A DNA stretch of 64,000 nucleotides from Sphingobacteriales bacterium 50-39 (GCA_001898505.1 MKTZ01000001.1:310001-374000); one strand, 5' to 3'. Positions 1 to 14,272 are shown, numbered from the stretch's first letter. Notes: generated by a model from the letters alone, not told the origin. Numbers and translations are program-made.

Positions 1-264
1 TGGTTCATTCCGATTGTAAAAACGTTTGACATGATAGCCGTCAAAACGGTCCAGACCAAAGAGGGTGGCGATCCAGATAAATCCATTTTTATCCTGAACA
101 ATATCATCCGCATCCGTATGGGATAGATCCTCATTTACTGTCAGGTGGAAAAAGCGAAAGGGGTGGGGCTGGATCGGCGGCTGGCCAGCCAGCTGTTTGG
201 TACATATAATAAACAACAATCCCCCAAGCCCTGGTCTGGCTTTAAGGAACAGTTTTCGGATCAA
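1..264 (-). CDS. Hybrid two-component system (HTCS) regulator, N-terminal fragment
   Basis: Only the first part of this gene is in the window; it runs off the left edge on the minus strand. The translation has a basic stretch, a hydrophobic segment (PGLGGLLFIICT), then a mature start reading HLTVNEDLSHTDADDIVQDK and a two-component-regulator propeller repeat (GFIWIATLFGLDRFDGY). That repeat pattern is the hallmark of the periplasmic sensor of HTCS proteins, single-chain kinase/receiver/AraC regulators that switch on PULs. It is divergent from susC, the usual arrangement. No in-frame ATG exists upstream, because a TGA follows closely. I chose TTG at 264; TTG at 285 is equally possible. The kinase and DNA-binding parts are not visible, so the family call rests on the sensor repeat and context. 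Confidence 0.7.
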   Translation of the reverse strand, partial: MIRKLFLKARPGLGGLLFIICTKQLAGQPPIQPHPFRFFHLTVNEDLSHTDADDIVQDKNGFIWIATLFGLDRFDGYHVKRFYNRNEP

Positions 265-290
265 TTGTACAAGTTTTTGGATCAATTGTA
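254..290. repeat. Direct repeat pair, 21-bp period, between HTCS and susC
   Basis: The motif GGATCAATTGTA occurs twice (258-269 and 279-290), each preceded by a T run. The spacing is 21 bp, two helical turns. It may be an operator for the PUL regulator or simply a duplicated seven-codon unit at the HTCS 5' end, depending on which TTG is the true start. Confidence 0.45.
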
Positions 291-381
291 TCTCATTGGG
301 GATTAATCAATTAAGATATTTGTGGCGTCCACTTCGCACTTTTTCCCGGTGCGTTTGCTTCACCAAAACTAATTGTATTGT

Positions 382-3300
382 ATGAAATCAGCATTTGTTT
401 TGTTCATCCTTTATCTCACGCTTGCTTGTGCCGGAAACATAGTGGCCGGCCCCCTTGGCGGGAATCATTTCGGGTATTTTCCAGACCGGATCATAAAAGG
501 CAGGGTCATCGATGAGGGCAATGGCCAACCCATTGCCGGGGCCACGGTGACTGTGAAAGGGACTACCGTCTCCGTAAGTACAGATACCAGCGGGGAGTTT
601 ACCATCCAGGCGGACAAGAATGCCATCCTTGTCATCTCCCATGTGGGCTATCTGACCATTGAAAGATCGGCCAAAAGGGCTGCCGGCGAAATCTTTCCGC
701 TGCATGCCACCATACAAAACCTGAGTGAAGTGGTTGTCGTGGGGTATGGGACCCAGAAGAAGACCAGCCTCACTGCCGCAGTCTCCTCCACAAGCCCGGA
801 GCTTTTTGCAGAAAAACCAATTGTCGACCTGACGAATGGATTGGTCGGCAGGGCGTCGGGCCTTATTATACAACAGGGATGGGCAGAGCCGGGGTTCGAC
901 GGGTCTTCGATCTATATCCGGGGTATCGGGTCTACCGGCAACACGAATCCGCTGCTGATCGTGGATGGGGTTCCCAGGGATTTCAGCCGTTTGGACCCAT
1001 CTACCATCGAGACAATCACCGTGCTGAAAGATGCCGCTGCGGTGGCTCCTTATGGTGTGGCGGGCGCCAATGGAGTTATCCTGGTGACTACCAAAAGAGG
1101 GAAGAACGGTCGTGCGACCTTCTCTTATGACGGGTATGTCAGCATACAGAACCCTACCCGTGTTCCTAAGTTCGTCAATGCCAGTGAATATGCTCTCTTG
1201 CGCAATGAAGCTGCTGCAAACGATAGTACGCCTATTCCTTTTACTGCCTCCGACATTCAGAAATTCAAAGATCACTCCGATCCGGACGGCCACTCCGATA
1301 GCCATCCGCTGAACGATATCATCATGCCCAATCGGGTATTGACTTACCATCATGTCTCCCTGTCGGGGGGCACTGACGAGTTCAAATATTTTGCCGGGCT
1401 TGCTTATACCAGTCAACAGGGTATGTGGAGCACAGACTACATCAAAAAATACAATGCCATCCTGAATCTGACGGCCAATCCGACGAAGACGACCACCGTT
1501 GGTTTCTCCCTCAACGGATACCTGGAAGACCAGCATTATCCGGCCCAGCAGGGAGCGGGTAGTATCCTGGACCTGGCCCAACGCCAGATCCCGACAATAC
1601 CGTTGTATTATAGCAACGGGTTATGGTCGGCTTACCAGGGGTATTCGCTGATCGGTATCATGTATCACAGCGGATACATTCTCAATGAGAATACCGCCCT
1701 GCTGTCCCAGTTGTCCATCGAGCAGAAACTGCCTGTGAAGGGACTGTCCCTGAAGGGGACCGTCAGTTATGACAACGGCCCTGATCCTTTGTTTGGTAAT
1801 AAATCGTCTTATAGCCGTACCTGGTCCCTGCCCATTCCGTTCTGGAATGTAGATACCACTACCCACCCGTATAACTATCAAAAGGGATATGGAGGGGTTG
1901 GCAAGCCTTCGCTATCCGAGACCTGGACCCAGAACAAAGCCATCACCTGGCAGGGTATGATCAATTATACTGCTTCTTTCGGGAGGAGCGATATCAGCGT
2001 CCTGGCGGTGGTGGAAAGCCGTAATGTCAATTACCGGACTTTCTCTGCTGGCAGGCTCAATTACAATTTGAATATCGACGAACTTAATTTTGGCGGCCCC
2101 CTGGCGACAGACGCCACCAATTCGGGTTATTCCAATGGCCAAAAGCAGATTGGATATGTCTACCGGGCCAGCTATGCGTATGATAAAAAATACCTTTTGG
2201 AAGCTTCCGGCCGGTATGATGGGAGCTACCTGTTCGGGCCGGGGCACCGATTTGGTTTTTTCCCCGCCTTCTCGGGTGGATGGAGGCTGTCCGAAGAAGC
2301 GTTTATGAAGAATGTAACATGGGTCGACAACCTGAAAATAAGAGGGTCATGGGGGCAGTCAGGCGGGTATCCCAGCGCGGGGGGCGGTATCCAAACCTAT
2401 CAGTACCTGAGCCCGTATAATGTAGTGAGTAGCTCTGCCGTGCTCAATGGTGTATCCACCCAGGGGATCCAGGAGGCGCTCCAGGGCAATCCGGATATCA
2501 CCTGGGAAAAATCCAATAAGACCAATATCGGCGTCGAGGCTGGATTCTGGAAAGGCCTTCTGGGTATCGAAGCCGATTATTTCTATGAGAAAAGGTCCAA
2601 CATGCTGGTCAGCCTCGGTAATGCGCTACCGGGTGAATACGGCATCGGTACGGGATTGACCAATGGGGGCATCATGTCGAATCATGGCATCGAGTTGACT
2701 ATTACCAGTGTTGGGAAACTATCCAAAGACGTCAGTTACGATCTCAAAGGAACCTTCACCTTCGCACGGAACAAGCTATTGAAAGTATATGAAAACTCAG
2801 CCACGTATAATAACCCCAATCGCAGGCAAACCGGCCGGGCGTTGGGTACGCAGTTCGGCCTGAAAGCGCTCGGCTATTACAGTGCTGCCGACTTCAACCC
2901 CGATGGCTCACTGAAAGGAGGTATACCCGTTCCCAGCTTTGGTCCTATACATCCCGGCGATATTAAATATGCGGATATCAGCGGTCCCGACGGCAAGCCG
3001 GATGGGAAGATAGATGCGAATGACCAGACGGCCATTGGTTATCCGTCGACGCCTGAGATCATTTTTGGACTTGAACCGCGTATTTTCTATAAGAATTTCG
3101 ATTTTGACGTACTATTCCAGGGAGCCGGCAACAGCAGCCTGTTCCTGAATAATTACTGGGTATGGCCTTTCGGTTCATCAGGGTCCGCCACCGAGCTTGC
3201 ATTTAACAATCACTGGACGCCGGATCATACCAATGCGCTCTATCCAAGGATCAGCGGGACGCCGCCCACCAACAATACACAAATGTCGAGCTGGTGGATG

Positions 3301-3525
3301 AGAAATACCACTTATGTGCGGGTCAAGAGTTTTCAATTGGGCTATCGTTTTTCCGACCGGCTGCTCCGTGGCGCCATCAAGTCTTTGCGTCTATACGTGG
3401 CTGGACAAAACCTGCTGACCTGGACGCCGAATGTGAAAGAAATGCTCGATCCCGAGAATAGCGGCGGCAACAAGGCCTATTATCAGCAGCGAGTATTCTC
3501 ATTTGGCATGAATGTGACCTTTTAA
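382..3525 (+). CDS. SusC/RagA-type TonB-linked outer membrane transporter
   Basis: This is a 1047-residue outer-membrane TonB-dependent transporter that would import oligosaccharides captured by the SusD protein. The ATG at 382 gives a signal peptide (MKSAFVLFILYLTLACAG); a TTG three codons earlier is less likely. A carboxypeptidase-D regulatory-like domain starts near residue 39 (KGRVIDEGNGQPIAGATV), followed by the typical TonB-plug entry VVVGYGTQKK around residues 117-126, the plug (IRGIGSTGN, DGVPRDF, VLKDAAAVAPYGVAGANGVI) and a long beta-barrel ending in an aromatic residue (NVTF). It has no STN domain, which fits control by the adjacent HTCS rather than by a sigma/FecR pair. The susD start follows 24 bases downstream. 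Confidence 0.95.
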   Translation: MKSAFVLFILYLTLACAGNIVAGPLGGNHFGYFPDRIIKGRVIDEGNGQPIAGATVTVKGTTVSVSTDTSGEFTIQADKNAILVISHVGYLTIERSAKRAAGEIFPLHATIQNLSEVVVVGYGTQKKTSLTAAVSSTSPELFAEKPIVDLTNGLVGRASGLIIQQGWAEPGFDGSSIYIRGIGSTGNTNPLLIVDGVPRDFSRLDPSTIETITVLKDAAAVAPYGVAGANGVILVTTKRGKNGRATFSYDGYVSIQNPTRVPKFVNASEYALLRNEAAANDSTPIPFTASDIQKFKDHSDPDGHSDSHPLNDIIMPNRVLTYHHVSLSGGTDEFKYFAGLAYTSQQGMWSTDYIKKYNAILNLTANPTKTTTVGFSLNGYLEDQHYPAQQGAGSILDLAQRQIPTIPLYYSNGLWSAYQGYSLIGIMYHSGYILNENTALLSQLSIEQKLPVKGLSLKGTVSYDNGPDPLFGNKSSYSRTWSLPIPFWNVDTTTHPYNYQKGYGGVGKPSLSETWTQNKAITWQGMINYTASFGRSDISVLAVVESRNVNYRTFSAGRLNYNLNIDELNFGGPLATDATNSGYSNGQKQIGYVYRASYAYDKKYLLEASGRYDGSYLFGPGHRFGFFPAFSGGWRLSEEAFMKNVTWVDNLKIRGSWGQSGGYPSAGGGIQTYQYLSPYNVVSSSAVLNGVSTQGIQEALQGNPDITWEKSNKTNIGVEAGFWKGLLGIEADYFYEKRSNMLVSLGNALPGEYGIGTGLTNGGIMSNHGIELTITSVGKLSKDVSYDLKGTFTFARNKLLKVYENSATYNNPNRRQTGRALGTQFGLKALGYYSAADFNPDGSLKGGIPVPSFGPIHPGDIKYADISGPDGKPDGKIDANDQTAIGYPSTPEIIFGLEPRIFYKNFDFDVLFQGAGNSSLFLNNYWVWPFGSSGSATELAFNNHWTPDHTNALYPRISGTPPTNNTQMSSWWMRNTTYVRVKSFQLGYRFSDRLLRGAIKSLRLYVAGQNLLTWTPNVKEMLDPENSGGNKAYYQQRVFSFGMNVTF

Positions 3526-3549
3526 AAGATTACCCAAAATCAACTGACA

Positions 3550-8386
<4,837 letters not shown>

Positions 8387-8392
8387 AATCGT

Positions 8393-10099
8393 ATGAGAAA
8401 GGCGATCCTGCTTTTATTCTTTTTGCTGGATATTCACTTTGTGTTTGGGCAGCCTGTGCGGACGCCCGGGCAGCCGGAGCTGGTTAAAAAGAACGGCTAT
8501 ACGCAACTGTTGGTAGATGGGAAACCTTTTGTGGCGATAGCGGGCGAATTGCATAATTCGACTTCGTCGGGGCTGGCCTATTTTTCCCAGGCAGTGAAGT
8601 ACGCCCGGTCGCTCAATATAAATACCGTGATCGCCTCCGTGTCCTGGGAGCAGTTCGAGCCTCAGGAAGGTAAGTTCGATTACTTTCTGGTAGATAATAT
8701 CATAGAAAAGGCCCGTGCAGAAAACCTGAAGCTGGTGTTGATCTGGTTTGCATCCTGGAAGAATGGCGAGTCGGCTTATGTTCCAACCTGGGTCAAGGCG
8801 GATGCGAAGCGTTTTGTATGGGTTAAAACGCGGACCGGGGCAGATGTTCATACCGTCTCGCCTTTCTGCAGGGCGGCCATGGAGGCGGATGCCAATGCCT
8901 TCTCGCGATTAATGAGACGGATCAGGGAGAAAGATATCCAGCATAATGTCATCATGATGCAGGTAGAGAATGAATCGGGGGCCTTTTCCGAGATGGACTA
9001 CAATGGGGAAGCCCTGTATAAAGATGCTGTTCCCGCGGGATTGATCCGCTATATGCGGGAGAATGAGAATATGCTCGAGCCCGCATTGCATGATGCATGG
9101 GTGAGGGGGGGACGTAAAATGGAAGGTAACTGGGCAGCTGTGTTTGGCGAAGACAATTATGATGCGCAGAATTTTTTTATGAGCTGGCAATACGCCACCT
9201 ATATCAATACGGTTTGTGCTGCGGGGAAGAAAGAGTACGATATCCCCATGTATGTCAACTGCTGGCTGGTACAACATCCGGGGGAGAAGCCGGGTGAATA
9301 TCCTAACGGAGGGCCTGTCTCCCGGGTGATGGACATATATAAAGCAGCGGCGCCGAAGATCGATTTTTGTTCACCCGACATTTATCTTAAGAACTTCCGG
9401 GAAATTTGCCGGATGTATTATCGTCCGGAAAAGAATAACCCGCTGTTCATTCCGGAATGTGAGGGAGATAATCCGGGGAAGGCGTACTATGCCATTGGAG
9501 AGTGTCGTGCCATTGGTTTTGCCCCTTTTGGAATAGAGTCGATGGCTGCCGACAGGGGCTATGCTCAAAGTTTTGCGGTGTTGGGAGAGATGATGCCATT
9601 GATACAGCAATACCAGGGTGCGGGAAAGATCAGGGGAGTCCTGAAGGAAGGCGCAAAGGATAAGGACAGTTTATCGATGGGGAAATACGAGATCGAGGTC
9701 GGGTATAAGGGCAGGGATTGCTATGGGATCATCGTACAGACAGGAGAGAATGAGTTTGTGGTCTGTGGTATAAACTTGCAGTTGAAATTCCGGATAAGGG
9801 ATGAGAGTGGGGATGGGAGTGGTGTTGCACTGGTGGGGCAGGTGCTTGAGGGGGCCATGCGACACGACAAATGGGAAACGATCCGGCTGTTGAATGGAGA
9901 TGAGTCAGGCAGCGATTACACCGCGGATATCCCCGGCAGGCATTATTATGCTGCTATTGGAAAGGATAAGTTTTCGGCGGAGCCTGCCTGGGTTTATGTT
10001 CCGGGACTGGAACAGGTGACGGAGGGTGGGATGACGAAACATCTGGTAGAGGCGCCGGGCATTTACAAAGTGTCCGTTGTGATCGCCGCAGCAAAGTGA
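8393..10099 (+). CDS. GH35/GH42-like beta-galactosidase with DUF5597-type C-terminus
   Basis: This 568-residue exported glycosidase (signal peptide MRKAILLLFFLLDIHFVFG) has a TIM barrel of the clan A type. The start VDGKPFVAIAGELHNS is typical of GH35/GH42 relatives. VENE at 191-194 gives a likely acid/base E194 (MMQVENESGAFSEMDY), and FIPECEGDN near 352-360 gives a likely nucleophile E355. The region after about residue 390 resembles the DUF5597 domain found in many Bacteroidota beta-galactosidases of this group. It begins 6 bases after the GH2 gene. Two different beta-galactosidases in one PUL suggest two galactose linkages or two positions in one glycan. Family placement between GH35 and GH42 is from memory of motifs. 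Confidence 0.82.
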   Translation: MRKAILLLFFLLDIHFVFGQPVRTPGQPELVKKNGYTQLLVDGKPFVAIAGELHNSTSSGLAYFSQAVKYARSLNINTVIASVSWEQFEPQEGKFDYFLVDNIIEKARAENLKLVLIWFASWKNGESAYVPTWVKADAKRFVWVKTRTGADVHTVSPFCRAAMEADANAFSRLMRRIREKDIQHNVIMMQVENESGAFSEMDYNGEALYKDAVPAGLIRYMRENENMLEPALHDAWVRGGRKMEGNWAAVFGEDNYDAQNFFMSWQYATYINTVCAAGKKEYDIPMYVNCWLVQHPGEKPGEYPNGGPVSRVMDIYKAAAPKIDFCSPDIYLKNFREICRMYYRPEKNNPLFIPECEGDNPGKAYYAIGECRAIGFAPFGIESMAADRGYAQSFAVLGEMMPLIQQYQGAGKIRGVLKEGAKDKDSLSMGKYEIEVGYKGRDCYGIIVQTGENEFVVCGINLQLKFRIRDESGDGSGVALVGQVLEGAMRHDKWETIRLLNGDESGSDYTADIPGRHYYAAIGKDKFSAEPAWVYVPGLEQVTEGGMTKHLVEAPGIYKVSVVIAAAK

Positions 10100-10143
10100 T
10101 ACGGTTTAAAAAAGAATCGTATCTTCAAAATCAACAATCGAAT

Positions 10144-11541
10144 ATGCTGAACAAGACCATTGGTTTACTCATCGCACTGACTGTCTCGACGATACTCACT
10201 GCACAATCCCCATCCGGTCCTCTGCCTTCTCCCCGCCAGCTTGCCTGGGCGGATAAGGAATTTTACCTCTTCACCCATTTCGGCCCCAACACCTTCACCG
10301 ACCTGGAGTGGGGCAAGGGAACGGAGAACGAGGAGATATTCAATCCCACGGAGCTGGATTGCCGGCAATGGTGTCGCATCGCAAAAGCGGCCGGCGCCAA
10401 GGGGATCATCATTACGGCCAAACACCACGATGGATTCTGCCTCTGGCCCAGCAAATATTCGAATCACACCGTTGCGCAAAGTAAATGGCGCAATGGCAAG
10501 GGAGACGTTTTGAGAGAGCTTGCCCTTGCCTGTAAGGAGTATGGCCTCGAGGTGGGCATTTACCTGTCGCCCTGGGACCGGAATCATCCCAAATACGGAA
10601 CATCGGAATACAACGAGGTATTCATCAACATGATGAAAGAAGTAGTGGCGCGTTATGGCCCGCTATTCGAGTTCTGGTGGGATGGCGCCAATGGCGAAGG
10701 TCCCAACGGCAAGAAACAGATCTATGACTGGCATCGTTTCCAGCAGACCATGCGGACGATTGCTCCCAATACCCCCATATTTAGTGACATCGGTCCGGAT
10801 ATCCGCTGGGTGGGCAATGAGAATGGAATAGCGGGCGAGACCAACTGGAACCTGCTCGATACGGCGGGGTTTTCCCGGGGCGAAGGTGCGCCGCCTACCG
10901 ACACATTGAATGCGGGTAATGTAAATGGTCATCTCTGGCTGCCCGCGGAATGTGATGTCAGCATACGGCCGGGATGGTTTTATCACGAGAGCGAGGATAC
11001 CCTTGTAAAGACCCCGGAGAAGCTATTCGATCTGTATTTGAAGTCGGTGGGGCGCGGCGCCAACCTGCTTCTCAACGTCCCTCCCGACAGAAGAGGGTTA
11101 TTCACCAGCTTCGATTCTGCTGCATTGATGGGTTTCCGGCGACGGAGAGAAGAAAGCTTCCGTTCTTCGCTGATCCATCAACGGGGGACAACCGTTACAG
11201 TGGATGGAGAAAAAAACATAGGGAATCTGTCGGACGGCAACGGTCATACCTTTATCACCCTGGGCAAGGGGAGGGATATTAATGTCGCCTTTGCTCAGCC
11301 TACTTTGCTGAACTGTGTCCTGCTACAGGAGCCTATTCAGATGGGGCAGCGGGTGAAGGGTTTTCGGATAGAGATCAAGAAAGAGGATGGCACTGTATTC
11401 GAGACCAGCGCCACCACCATCGGGCATAAGCGGATCATTACCTTCCCCGCTCAATCGGCCCGTTCGATACGGATTGTCGTCACGGATTCCAAGAGCGTTC
11501 CATTGATCGGTGATCTGGGTGTTTACCTGATCAAAATTTAG
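10144..11541 (+). CDS. GH29 alpha-L-fucosidase
   Basis: This 465-residue exported alpha-L-fucosidase (signal peptide MLNKTIGLLIALTVSTILTA) releases L-fucose from glycans. The GH29 catalytic domain is plain: FYLFTHFGPNTFTDLEWG, AKHHDGFCLWPSKYSNHTV, and FEFWWDGANGEG, in which D180 is the expected nucleophile. The C-terminal part (after about 345) is a beta-sandwich. HFGPNTFTDLEWG and WWDGANG look like the subgroup that prefers alpha-1,3/1,4-linked fucose on branched substrates; that is inference. I chose ATG 10144 because an earlier GTG overlapping the previous stop gives no signal peptide. The free fucose could feed the fucP operon at 32141. Confidence 0.92.
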   Translation: MLNKTIGLLIALTVSTILTAQSPSGPLPSPRQLAWADKEFYLFTHFGPNTFTDLEWGKGTENEEIFNPTELDCRQWCRIAKAAGAKGIIITAKHHDGFCLWPSKYSNHTVAQSKWRNGKGDVLRELALACKEYGLEVGIYLSPWDRNHPKYGTSEYNEVFINMMKEVVARYGPLFEFWWDGANGEGPNGKKQIYDWHRFQQTMRTIAPNTPIFSDIGPDIRWVGNENGIAGETNWNLLDTAGFSRGEGAPPTDTLNAGNVNGHLWLPAECDVSIRPGWFYHESEDTLVKTPEKLFDLYLKSVGRGANLLLNVPPDRRGLFTSFDSAALMGFRRRREESFRSSLIHQRGTTVTVDGEKNIGNLSDGNGHTFITLGKGRDINVAFAQPTLLNCVLLQEPIQMGQRVKGFRIEIKKEDGTVFETSATTIGHKRIITFPAQSARSIRIVVTDSKSVPLIGDLGVYLIKI

Positions 11542-11551
11542 CAGCCTTTCT

Positions 11552-12160
11552 ATGAGATCAAGCAAGAGAACCCTTTCATTAATGTTTGCCTTACTGGGGT
11601 GGTTTGCCATTATAGCGCAACTTATACTGATGTTCCAAAACACTGAAGTGTCTTTTTTAGAAACCGCCATTCGTTTTTTAAGCTTTTTTACCATCCTTAC
11701 CAATATTCTTGTAGCCCTTTTTTTTACGGTACAAGTTCCCGGAACGAAGAAATTTAATGCAGGAACGCTTACCGCTGTTGCAGTTTATATAACCATCGTA
11801 GGGCTGGTTTACCAGGTTTTGCTCAGGCATTTGTGGGCGCCTACGGGAATGCAAAAAATAGTGGATGAGCTGTTGCACGCTGTTATGCCTGTTTTAACCA
11901 TATTCTATTGGTTTTGGTACGAAGAAAAACGCAATGTTTTATACAGGCAAATAATATGGTGGCTTGTTTATCCCCTTGTTTATCTTGGTTATATTTTAAT
12001 ACGCGGACATTTTTCAGGATTTTATCCTTATCCATTTATCGATGTAGCTACTCTTGGGTTAGCTAAGGTATTGTTTAATGCTTTCTTTTTGTTTGTGCTT
12101 TTTGGCTTTATATCATTCGTGTTTGTTCTTGCGGGCAAGCAATTTAAAAAGGCCCATTGA
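11552..12160 (+). CDS. Pr6Pr-family integral membrane protein
   Basis: This 202-residue protein has about six hydrophobic membrane segments, with markers such as RFLSFFTILTNILVALFF, a conserved LRHLWAP and DELLHAVMPVLTIFYWFWY followed by YPLVYLGYILIRG. These match the Pr6Pr (FAR-17a/AIG1-like) family, whose bacterial role is unknown. It starts 10 bases after the fucosidase stop but is AT-rich with different codon use, so it is probably not a true PUL component. Its 3' end abuts, and in another frame seems to overlap, the remains of the downstream ATPase gene. Confidence 0.72.
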   Translation: MRSSKRTLSLMFALLGWFAIIAQLILMFQNTEVSFLETAIRFLSFFTILTNILVALFFTVQVPGTKKFNAGTLTAVAVYITIVGLVYQVLLRHLWAPTGMQKIVDELLHAVMPVLTIFYWFWYEEKRNVLYRQIIWWLVYPLVYLGYILIRGHFSGFYPYPFIDVATLGLAKVLFNAFFLFVLFGFISFVFVLAGKQFKKAH

Positions 12161-12170
12161 TGATCAAAGG

Positions 12171-13268
12171 ATGATCGGGATCAAGGGCCCGCGTGGTTCT
12201 GAGAAAACCACCCTTATCCTGCAATACATGAAATATGATTTGAAAGAATTGGCGCCTCGAGCTCTGTATATCACTGCTGATCATACGTGGTTTTATAGTC
12301 ACACCCTACTTGATACGGCTACGGACTGGTATAGGCAAGGAGGAAGAATATTGCTTATTGATGAAGTTCACAAATATCCTCAATGGTCAAGGGAACTTAA
12401 GAATATTTATGATGGTTTACCAGAAATGCGCGTTGTATTTTCTACCTCATCCGCCCTTGATATCTATCGGGGAGAAGCCGATTTAAGTCGCAGGGCGATC
12501 AGCTATTCGCTCGCTGGATTATCGTTCAGAGAATATCTCGCTTTTGCACAAGGCGTAACTTTTGATCCCTTAACTATAGAGGATATACGATTACACCATA
12601 GAGATTTCAGTCTGTCCGTATTGGAAAAATTACAACCGCTGCCAGCCTTCGGAAAATACCTCAAGAATGGCTACTTGCCAATCATCGCAGAAGGAGAGGC
12701 CGAGTATTTGCCAAAGCTGGAACAGGTGATCAATGCCATAGTAGATACTGATCTGGCCTACATAGCTTCCTACAACGCCGGCACAGCGGTAAAAGTAAAA
12801 AGGTTACTGGGCGTAATCGCCGAATCGGTGCCTTTCAAACCGAATATATCGGAGTTAGCCCGAAAAATAGGTATACACAGGGAAAGTGTTTATGAATATA
12901 TTTATCAATTAAGGGATGCCCGCCTGCTGAATATTCTTGCTGCTGACGGTAAAGGCATATCCAGGCTACAAAAGCCAGATAAGATTTACCTGGAGAATAC
13001 GAACCTGGCTTATGCAATACATTCCTCTCCGGATAAAGGAAATATCAGAGAAACGTTTTTACTGAATCAATTGATAAATACTGGAGCCGAAGTGTCTGCT
13101 CCCAAGATCGGAGATTTCATGTCGTCAGGCATAACAATAGAGGTCGGTGGTAAATCAAAGAATGCGGGACAGGTCAAAGAATTGGAGTCCTATCTGGTAG
13201 CTGCGGACGATATAGAAACTGGATTGGGGACAAAGGTGCCCCTTTGGCTGTTTGGGTTTCTATATTGA
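12171..13268 (+). CDS. AAA-type ATPase with DUF4143-like C-terminus, N-terminally truncated and possibly inactive
   Basis: This belongs to the ATP-binding proteins with an AAA_14 domain followed by DUF4143, whose function is unknown. Seen here: MIGIKGPRGSEKTTLILQY, RILLIDEVHKYPQWSREL (Walker B), YRGEADLSRRAISYSLAGLS and the C-terminal IEVGGKSKN...VPLWLFGFLY. The protein of 365 residues lacks about 30 residues found before the P-loop in relatives. Recognisable sequence (RPIDDQR) continues upstream of the ATG into the 3' end of the preceding gene, as if a deletion had joined the two. The P-loop reads GPRGSEKT where GxxGxGKT is expected, so the glycine before the lysine is Glu. It may be a decaying gene; the frame is still open. 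Confidence 0.75.
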   Translation: MIGIKGPRGSEKTTLILQYMKYDLKELAPRALYITADHTWFYSHTLLDTATDWYRQGGRILLIDEVHKYPQWSRELKNIYDGLPEMRVVFSTSSALDIYRGEADLSRRAISYSLAGLSFREYLAFAQGVTFDPLTIEDIRLHHRDFSLSVLEKLQPLPAFGKYLKNGYLPIIAEGEAEYLPKLEQVINAIVDTDLAYIASYNAGTAVKVKRLLGVIAESVPFKPNISELARKIGIHRESVYEYIYQLRDARLLNILAADGKGISRLQKPDKIYLENTNLAYAIHSSPDKGNIRETFLLNQLINTGAEVSAPKIGDFMSSGITIEVGGKSKNAGQVKELESYLVAADDIETGLGTKVPLWLFGFLY

Positions 13269-13278
13269 TAAAAGGAAG

Positions 13279-14250
13279 TCAGATCCCGACCATAGAATTA
13301 GAATTCGGGTCCCATACTTTCAACCGAAGGCATGCCATGATATCTAAAGGGTTCAATGTGGTTGTTTTTGCTTCCCGTAATTGCGGAATGCTGGCCATTA
13401 CTTCGGGAAGGCGGTAAAACGGAATGCGTGAATTGATATGATGAATATGATGATAGCCGATATTCGCTGTGACCCATTTCCAAAAGGGGTTCATGACCAT
13501 ATAGCTGGATGATGACATCGCTGCCGCCTCATAACACCACTCATCTTTTTCCCGGAAGGTGACCCCCGGAAAATTATGTTGCGCATAAAATAAATAGGCC
13601 CCTATCATAAAGGCCAGCATAAATGGTATCACGGCAGCCAGCAGCCAGGGGAGCCAGCCCAGGCAAACAAAGATCGATACGCTAATACCGATATGAAGGA
13701 TAAGTGCAATCAGCGAATCCCAATGACGTTTGGGCGCACAGATGAAGGAACGCACACACATGCCGTAAAGAAACATAGTGAAATACCCGAACAAAATGGT
13801 CAACGGATGCCTGATGGCCAGGTAGCTACGTTGCTCTGCTTTGGAAGATTGCAGAAACCGTTGTTTGGTCATAACAGGATATGACCCGATGCTGGCGCTG
13901 AATAATTTGCAGTTATGATTGTGATGATAATCGTGCGAGCGCTTCCATATGCTGGAAGGCGCGAGTATAAAAATGCCGTACAATTTAAAAAGAATATTTG
14001 CAGGCAAAGACCGGTGCAGAATGGTATGATGCTGATGATCGTGATAGATCACGAACATACGAACCATGGTCAGCCCGGCCCCGATACTGCAGGCAATCCG
14101 TAAGAAGATATTATTCAAAAAATAAATACCTGCAAAAAGCGCAATCAGGATCGTAAGCGTGGACAGACTGTAATACCAACTTTTCCATGTTATTTCTTTG
14201 GCGAAGGGTTTTGTTGCAAGGATCAGCACCCTGCCCGGGTTGTTTTGCAT
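13279..14250 (-). CDS. Membrane fatty acid desaturase
   Basis: This 323-residue integral membrane di-iron enzyme introduces a double bond into acyl chains. All three histidine boxes are present: HDHQHH at 70-75, HDYHHNHN at 106-113 and HHIHH at 267-271, the last followed by NSRIPFYRLPE as in delta-12/omega-3 type desaturases. Hydrophobic segments lie near 27-65 and 150-215. It starts 22 bases after the end of the acyltransferase gene, so the two are probably co-transcribed on the minus strand. Substrate and regiospecificity cannot be read directly. Carotenoid or sphingolipid modification is an alternative within the same superfamily. Confidence 0.85.
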   Translation of the reverse strand: MQNNPGRVLILATKPFAKEITWKSWYYSLSTLTILIALFAGIYFLNNIFLRIACSIGAGLTMVRMFVIYHDHQHHTILHRSLPANILFKLYGIFILAPSSIWKRSHDYHHNHNCKLFSASIGSYPVMTKQRFLQSSKAEQRSYLAIRHPLTILFGYFTMFLYGMCVRSFICAPKRHWDSLIALILHIGISVSIFVCLGWLPWLLAAVIPFMLAFMIGAYLFYAQHNFPGVTFREKDEWCYEAAAMSSSSYMVMNPFWKWVTANIGYHHIHHINSRIPFYRLPEVMASIPQLREAKTTTLNPLDIMACLRLKVWDPNSNSMVGI

Positions 14251-14272
14251 GACGAAAGGCTAAAGGGGGTTT

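Noticed and set aside
388-1581. Long minus-strand open frame opposite the first susC gene
   Set aside because: It lies wholly antisense to a clearly conserved SusC protein and has no family features; it is an effect of codon composition.
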